Assembly: GCF_029227915.1 (NCBI RefSeq)
Contig: NC_079884.1
Span: 16,614,001-16,678,000, forward strand
Reading direction: 5' to 3'
Length of the DNA stretch: 64,000 nt
From: Hydractinia symbiolongicarpus
Taxonomy: Eukaryota; Cnidaria; Hydrozoa; Anthoathecata; Hydractiniidae
Part shown: piece by piece, positions 58,825 to 64,000 of the stretch
How positions within the stretch are numbered: the stretch's first letter is position 1
How the letters are laid out: each line of letters begins with the position of its first letter
Notes under the pieces: generated by a model
What the model was told of the DNA's origin: nothing
Seen by the model: only the letters and a program-made list of their open reading frames with translations
Databases searched by the model: none
Program-made: the position numbers and the translations under genes

Positions 58825-59262
58825 CTTAAAAATTTAGGAAAGAATTGGCAAGTCAGGAGCAATCCATACACATAAAGTTGGCTAATATTTGCGAAATTGC
58901 TTTAACAAAATATTCAGGTGAGAATTCCCGATTTTAAAAGCAATCCATACATAACACATTCGGTTATTTTGGTAAATCGAGCCTCTGATAAGTAAGAGAT
59001 ACAGTTATTTCCGCAAATTAGACCTTTGATAAACATTCAGGAAAGAGCTCCTGTTTCTAGAAGCAATCCATACATCACAGATTCGGTTATTTCGGTAAAT
59101 TGAGCCATTGGTAAACATTCAGGAAAAGGATCCTGTTTCTAAAAGGAATCCGTACATAATAGATTTGATTGTTTCGGTGAGCTAGGTCGTTGATAAAAAT
59201 TTAGGAAAATGGTCCTCTTTCTATAAGCAATCCATACAGCAGGTTCCGTTGCTTTGGGCCTT
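58825..59262. repeat. Degenerate tandem repeat, ~80-95-bp period, about five copies
   Basis: Each unit has ATTCAGGAAA(G), a CTGTTTCTA-like word, AAGCAATCCATACA, then TTCGGTTATTTCGGTAAA and GATAAA. Copies begin near 58828, 58913, 59034, 59115 and 59198. Confidence 0.7.
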
Positions 59263-60349
59263 TCATAACACCGAAGTCGGCACTTGTCTATGGCATTATC
59301 AGTTAAGCGCTGCAGATTTCTCTCGTTTCGCTTAATTTTGGCTGGAAATGAATTGTGTCTAAGGTATTATCACATATACGAACTCTACTTGTCTTGATTC
59401 GATGAATTAAGGCCTGAATACATTTGTATATAGCGATTATCTCTCGGTTGAACGAAACCTTTTTTGTTTCACAACATTAAAACTTGTTAACATGTACTGG
59501 AATGAAGTTTAGGCAAACATTTATCACGTCGTCTTCGTTAAGGATTAATCTGTTATGCTTTCGAATATAGAAGAATCCGTTTTTTTTGTGAAACAATTGT
59601 TAATATATATTGAACGATTGTAGTTTGTAGTTGTAGAATCTTGATGAAATGTGTTTGTGTATTTCATAGACTGAAGTTATGAATTATACTTTCAGGTTTA
59701 TTGAATGGTTTTATGATGGTTCTCATAATGTATATGAATGTACTGACAGTAACTCAAATTTTCTTTGTAGTTTCTTCAAATAATTATTTTTTTCAAAAAA
59801 TATGCTCATGCACTACGAAAGGCAAAACCATTAGCATCCGTGGCATCACAGAATGTTTCACAAGAAGATTACTACTTCTTTATATATTACTTTTTGTTAA
59901 TATAGAAAGTTTTTTATGTGATTACTTCAAAACAAATATGATCAAGCTTGTGGCCATCCTTTTTAATATATTACATAGCATGCCCGGAATGATATTTTGA
60001 AACATTGACTTTCCGTTTGATAGCCCATTGTGATTGATTTCAATTTTTTTCCACAAATGAATATACATAATACAGTGTGACGTATGAGGTGAGCTAGTTT
60101 TACGTATACTATATGTCTTGTATTATTATAAGAAGCAAATAAGTACTTCTTAAAAAATATATATTCTACAAATAGTTGAAATAGTATACAGCTAATAGTT
60201 TTTCTCTTCTTGATTGAAGTAGAATGAAATGAACGCGGGCTAAAAGACTTTGGAACAAACCCAATTTCTTTATTCCCTATATAGTTCAGAAATATACTTT
60301 AATGACTTGACACAAGTTGATAATATAAATTGATTACAAACAATAGAAC
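59263..60349. other. AT-rich DNA, no gene called
   Basis: A 99-codon ORF at 59701-60000 is Phe/Met/Ile-rich and unrecognised. Confidence 0.35.
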
Positions 60350-60484
60350 ATGCTGCGTGAAGTGAGTGAGAAGGAGAAGGAGAAAACGAAAGAGGAAAAA
60401 GCCCGTTTAAACAAAATTTCGGATGCGATACGAAATCTTAAAAAAATATGTAATCCCGGAAAAGAGCTATGGTGGTTCAAATAA
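60350..60484 (+). CDS. Short charged ORF, 44 residues, unrecognised
   Basis: ATG to TAA encodes MLREVSEKEKEKTKEEKARL followed by a basic helix and ends ELWWFK. The composition (Lys/Glu-rich helix, not AT-driven Phe/Ile) differs from nearby chance ORFs, so it might be real or a fragment of a coiled-coil or HIRAN-type C-terminus. No splice or promoter evidence. Confidence 0.25.
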   Translation: MLREVSEKEKEKTKEEKARLNKISDAIRNLKKICNPGKELWWFK

Positions 60485-60557
60485 TAAATACAGACGATAA
60501 AAGCTACATTATTCTGGGTCACTGTCTGAGCCGAGCAAGGCAAAATCGCTTTCACTG

Positions 60558-61364
60558 TCACTCGCTCAAATCATCTTCATTGTCTATAGTAGATATGTTT
60601 TGATCAATGGCAATAAAACCCTGACAATAAATTCCTGACACCCTCCCAACAGTTCCCTTTCCGCGAACTCTATGCTTATCTTCAGGATTAACCTTTTCGC
60701 CATTGGTAAGCACTGAAATATAAAAAAAATGTCATAGCGAAGCATTTGAGAAACCATATCTAATCCTAAGTTTTAAAAGTGCAACAGCTGTTGTCAAGAT
60801 ATCCCAATCAGAAGCACACAATAAAGAAGAATCCTGTACATTTGACAAAACCAAAATAATAAATATAAACTAGCACAAAAAGAAGTATTCACCATACCTC
60901 ATTTGCATAAAAGTCGGAGCTATTGACCATTTTTCAATTATTCCATAATATAAAGAAATGTCTAGCTACTTGCTAGACATTTCTTTTTTGAGTATGCCGA
61001 CTTCTTCTTCACATCTTTTCAACAGCTCTAATTCAATCAGAACAGCTCTTTTAAATTTCATCGACAATCCTTTAAAAAATACGATGTAGTATATATTGAG
61101 AGATATTTTTGTGTAACAACATTTTTGGTGTTGCCACTATTTTTTAAGCCCTACAGTACCTCTATCCGAATGTTTTCACAATGAGTGTAAAATCGTGATA
61201 TACGAAGTGTCAAGAAATGAAACAACAATTCTACTTACCATCAATTCCGGTATTTTCCATCCATGGGATGACACTTCATGAAGTCTACCCATAGTTGAGA
61301 ACTGTTTTGTGATGGCGGCATTGTAGCCAATAAATCCAATGCTAATTGACGTGTTCCTTCAAAT
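60558..61364 (-). pseudogene. Two putative exons of an unrecognised minus-strand gene
   Basis: One exon (61364-61239) lies between a CAG acceptor and a GTAAGT donor at 61238 and would read TRQLALDLLATMPPSQNSSQ then LWVDFMKCHPMDG. A TGA just before the donor breaks it. The next (60712-60558) follows TATTTCAG and reads NGEKVNPEDKHRVRGKGTVG then RVSGIYCQGF to a stop. Both look more like protein than chance. The exon phases do not match, and I do not recognise the family. A basic open segment at about 61930-61780 (MGMLLREKLKKKQQLAKRTT) could be a third exon. Confidence 0.3.
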
Positions 61365-61949
61365 CTGAAAAATTAGAAAATAAAGTATGATGACACAACA
61401 TGTATCAATAAAAACGTATTGGAGTTTGTTTCACTATGCAAAATTCAAAACAACAAACACAATGTTTTTGAATATCAAGCCAAAAAAATCTGCAAATGAA
61501 TTGACGTATTTTTTGAGATAAAAATATAGTATGTTACCTAATTCTAATAACCATATCCTAATACTGTATATATTTAGAAAAAAAAAACACATTGAGCAAA
61601 ATATTTCAGCATCAAGCATTCGTTGTAAAATTTAAAAACTTTGAAAATTGTAAAATTTAAACCCTCTACTTCTATTTTATACATAAACAGTATTGGCTCG
61701 CAAGTTTTACTACCATACAATATCATTTTCAACATTTATAATTTTTATCAGAGTCTCCACAGATTTACATAATATGTAATTTATTTCTCCTTTTATTATC
61801 TGCCTTCTTTGTTTCTTGTTTGTCCTTATTTTCATTGCTTCTGCCCATGAAATAAGGTGTCGTTGTCCTTTTCGCTAGCTGTTGTTTTTTTTTTAATTTT
61901 TCACGGAGCAACATTCCCATTTTGCTAGTAGGATAATTCTTCGTTGAGA

Positions 61950-62938
61950 TCCACTCTAGAGAGATATATTCAGATGATAGAATATATCTTACCTACTTTA
62001 ATCATAGAAACTTTGCAAGATTGAATTAAATTGAAGAAGAATTAAGTGAAATTAAGTTTCATGAGATAAATTTTCGCCATGGCACCATTGTGTGATTGTC
62101 TCATGAAAAGTACATACACATTTTCAATGTGTTTATTGAAATTTCAACACGTTCTTGTTTCAATTATTCCTTTTGAAATTTACTATATTGGTCAGGAAGG
62201 AACCATTTTTAGCTCGAAATATAATTTTTCTGCACTTCACTCACAAGCTACTAAGATATACAACCACCTTCAATTTACATTCGCTCAGCGTTCATTTTTT
62301 TAAATCATGGAACAATATTCAGCAACCTTTCCCAACAAACTATCTGATTCTGATTACTTAAGTCTCAAATGATCTCCCATTATAGAAAACTTCATAGGCT
62401 GTTATTAAACAATTGATATTTTATACTCTTAGCCTTCTACTTTGTGTTTAGTACTCTAGTTATCCTTTTTAAGCAATTTAGTTTTGTGCGGTTGTCTATA
62501 CCATGGCAAACAACTCTGTTTGTGAGTGACCACGGTAAAATATACAGTATGAATTGGTGCCCCCTTAACTCACCGCTGGAGGCAAAAAGAAGGTGAGATA
62601 ACTCTTGTACGCGCCTAACTGGCTGGCCATCTCCAAAGGTTTTCAGTCTGTCTAGCCATAAATTTGACCAGGAGCTGGATGCGTTGTCTTTTCAAACCAC
62701 CCTTATGACCATTTTTTCTTTCTCTATCAAAGAAAGCTTAAATAACTAGGCCAGCCATAAATTATAATATGAAATGTTGTGGAAGGTTGAGCTGGGTATC
62801 CTGGCTACAGCCTCTGCTGTCTAGTGTAAGTGGCGGCTTCTCAAGTTTGTAGATACCGATGATGGCGTAAATAAATAAATCTTAGTGTTATATTTCCTTG
62901 TCTGAAAACAAGGAAGAGGGTGGGGAAAGCGCCCTGCA
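61950..62938. other. AT-rich DNA with a possible SINE-like tail
   Basis: A non-coding stretch ending GATGGCGTAAATAAATAAAT near 62876 resembles the 3' tail of a LINE/SINE copy. The boundaries are unclear. No gene. Confidence 0.3.
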
Positions 62939-63508
62939 GTGCAGCGGATAGACGCAGCAGCAAAGCAGAAGATTAGAATTATCAGTGATAGCATCGCAAA
63001 AGGTATAAATACTCGAGAGTTCAATAATCATTTGAGAAACGGTGATGCAAGATTTAAAGTTTTTCCTGGTTCAAATATTAAAAATTTGGGTCATTACTCT
63101 CTACCAACCTTAGTAGATGAGAATCCAGAAATAGTAGTTGTGCATGTTGGAATAAACGACTTGCTGGATATAAAGAGAAATAAATCATCAGTTAATGAAA
63201 TTGCAGAAAAAATAATCAAACTATCACGCGTATACATCGATCATGGCGTCGAAAAAGTTTTTATTTCAAGTGTTGTTATCTGTACTCGTATTGATTTTGA
63301 GTTTATCAAATCGTTAAATCATATACTTGAGAACGAGGCAAAGAAATATGGCTATATTTTTATCGACAATAGTAATATTATGGAATCTAATTTATGGAAA
63401 GATGGATTACATCTAATGGAAAGTGGTAAAGTTTTGTTAGCTAATAATTTCTTATTTTATATAAATAATTTTTTAGGTCTGGATTTTATAGAAACGAATG
63501 TATACTGA
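62939..63508 (+). CDS. SGNH hydrolase-like ORF of a CR1-type LINE
   Basis: The ORF has about 190 codons with no ATG in good context; the first listed codon is CTG/GTG-like, so the true N-terminus is probably missing. SGNH-family landmarks are visible: block I (IISDSIAKG, Ser nucleophile), a Gly in GSNIKNL, block III (HVGINDLL, Asn) and block V (KDGLHLMESGK, Asp and His). SGNH/esterase domains occur in ORFs of CR1/L2 LINEs, where their role is thought to involve lipid or membrane contact. The frame stops at 63506-63508, and an endonuclease-coding frame opens in another frame from about 63477, so the two were probably one ORF or overlapping ORFs joined by frameshift. Confidence 0.7.
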   Translation: MQRIDAAAKQKIRIISDSIAKGINTREFNNHLRNGDARFKVFPGSNIKNLGHYSLPTLVDENPEIVVVHVGINDLLDIKRNKSSVNEIAEKIIKLSRVYIDHGVEKVFISSVVICTRIDFEFIKSLNHILENEAKKYGYIFIDNSNIMESNLWKDGLHLMESGKVLLANNFLFYINNFLGLDFIETNVY

Positions 63509-64000
63509 TTTCTGATAGGATAAGCACTGAACTTACGGCATCCTGCTCCCAGGGTGTAACACATCCATATGGGGTTACTTCTTCTGAATGCAATAAGGAA
63601 TTAAATGATAAATTTGAGACTGACCAATCACATGATTCTACATATAATTTACAAAATTCTCTGAAAAATGTCTGTGATATTAGAATCAAAAATCCTTTCA
63701 ATCTATTGATAGGATATTTGAATATAAATAGTTTAAGGAAAAAAATAATTGACTTAAGGGAAATCTTTGTGAAATTTGCTCCAGATTATTTTGTATTATC
63801 TGAAACAAAATTAGATAGTACTTTTCCAAATAGTCAATTTACTATTGATGATTATGAATTAAGATCTAGAAAAGATCGGGATAAAAATGGGGGTGGGCTA
63901 ATTGAGTATGTAAAAAAGGGAGTGGTTTGTAAGCAAATAAACATAGCTAACCTTACAAGTAATGAAATTATATGTTCTGAGCTAAACGTCAGAAACAAAA
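63477..64000 (+). CDS. LINE endonuclease domain, continues beyond window
   Basis: The frame is open to the window end (about 174 codons). It contains NPFNLLIGYLNINSLRKKI, LREIFVKFAPDYFVLSETKL (catalytic Glu of an APE-type endonuclease in SETKLD) and GGGLIEYVKKGV. This is the start of an apurinic-like endonuclease that nicks target DNA, normally followed by the reverse transcriptase. It lies one frame off the SGNH ORF (62939-63508), overlapping by about 30 bp. The linker is Ser/Thr/Asn-rich. Whether the RT is intact cannot be seen here. Confidence 0.75.

Overview
The window is AT-rich metazoan nuclear DNA. Its mobile-element mix (Ginger1-type and pogo/Tigger transposons, PIF/Harbinger, Penelope-like elements, CR1/Jockey-type LINEs, ZSWIM3-like and TQxMC-repeat ORFs) fits a cnidarian, possibly a hydrozoan. 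That assignment is inference from family content, not proof. There are no bacterial-style operons, rRNA genes or CRISPR arrays.

The only convincing host gene is on the minus strand. A 2.8-kb coding exon (32516 to 29733) encodes about 928 residues of mostly coiled coil. Three further exons (14804-14670, 6172-6050, 5311-5021) all have consensus splice sites and phase-0 boundaries, giving a predicted protein of about 1110 residues. It resembles centrosomal coiled-coil proteins of the ninein type, but the family call is tentative. Its two long introns (about 14.9 and 8.5 kb) are packed with transposons.

Layout from the left: a small-intron ZSWIM3-like fragment (1.15-2.2 kb); the 3' exons of the coiled-coil gene (5-6.2 kb); a PIF/Harbinger remnant with a convergent Myb-like ORF (6.7-8.1 kb); a LINE 3' end sitting in a ~125-bp tandem repeat (8.9-10 kb); two Jockey/CR1-type LINE relics (11.3-12.6 and 16.0-17.9 kb); TIR elements (14.9-15.6 and 19.3-20.8 kb); a 190-bp (AT)n array; and a 4.4-kb Ginger1-type transposon (23703-28128) with a CCGG target duplication, whose integrase ORF runs on into an F-box-like segment and an Ulp1 protease. 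Then come the first coding exon of the host gene, a decayed TQxMC-repeat protein gene (33.1-34.2 kb), head-to-tail Helitrons (34.4-36.2 kb), a 330-bp foldback beside a 1.2-kb minisatellite with a 550-bp higher-order duplication (40.4-42.05 kb), and a three-level nested element (42120-45197).

The right third holds a TIR element (45.9-46.5 kb), a pogo/Tigger transposon with TA duplication that carries an intact, divergently transcribed HIRAN-domain ORF beside a broken transposase (50108-52455), a Helitron (56.05-56.75 kb), a Penelope-like relic with a GIY-YIG domain (57.0-58.55 kb), and a LINE with an SGNH hydrolase-like ORF followed by an endonuclease domain running off the window end (62.9-64.0 kb).

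The strongest candidates for new biology are the two cargo-bearing DNA transposons (HIRAN in Tigger; F-box-like/Ulp1 in Ginger1) and the widely distributed TGACGTCA (CRE/ATF) octamers carried by the Helitrons and a tandem repeat.
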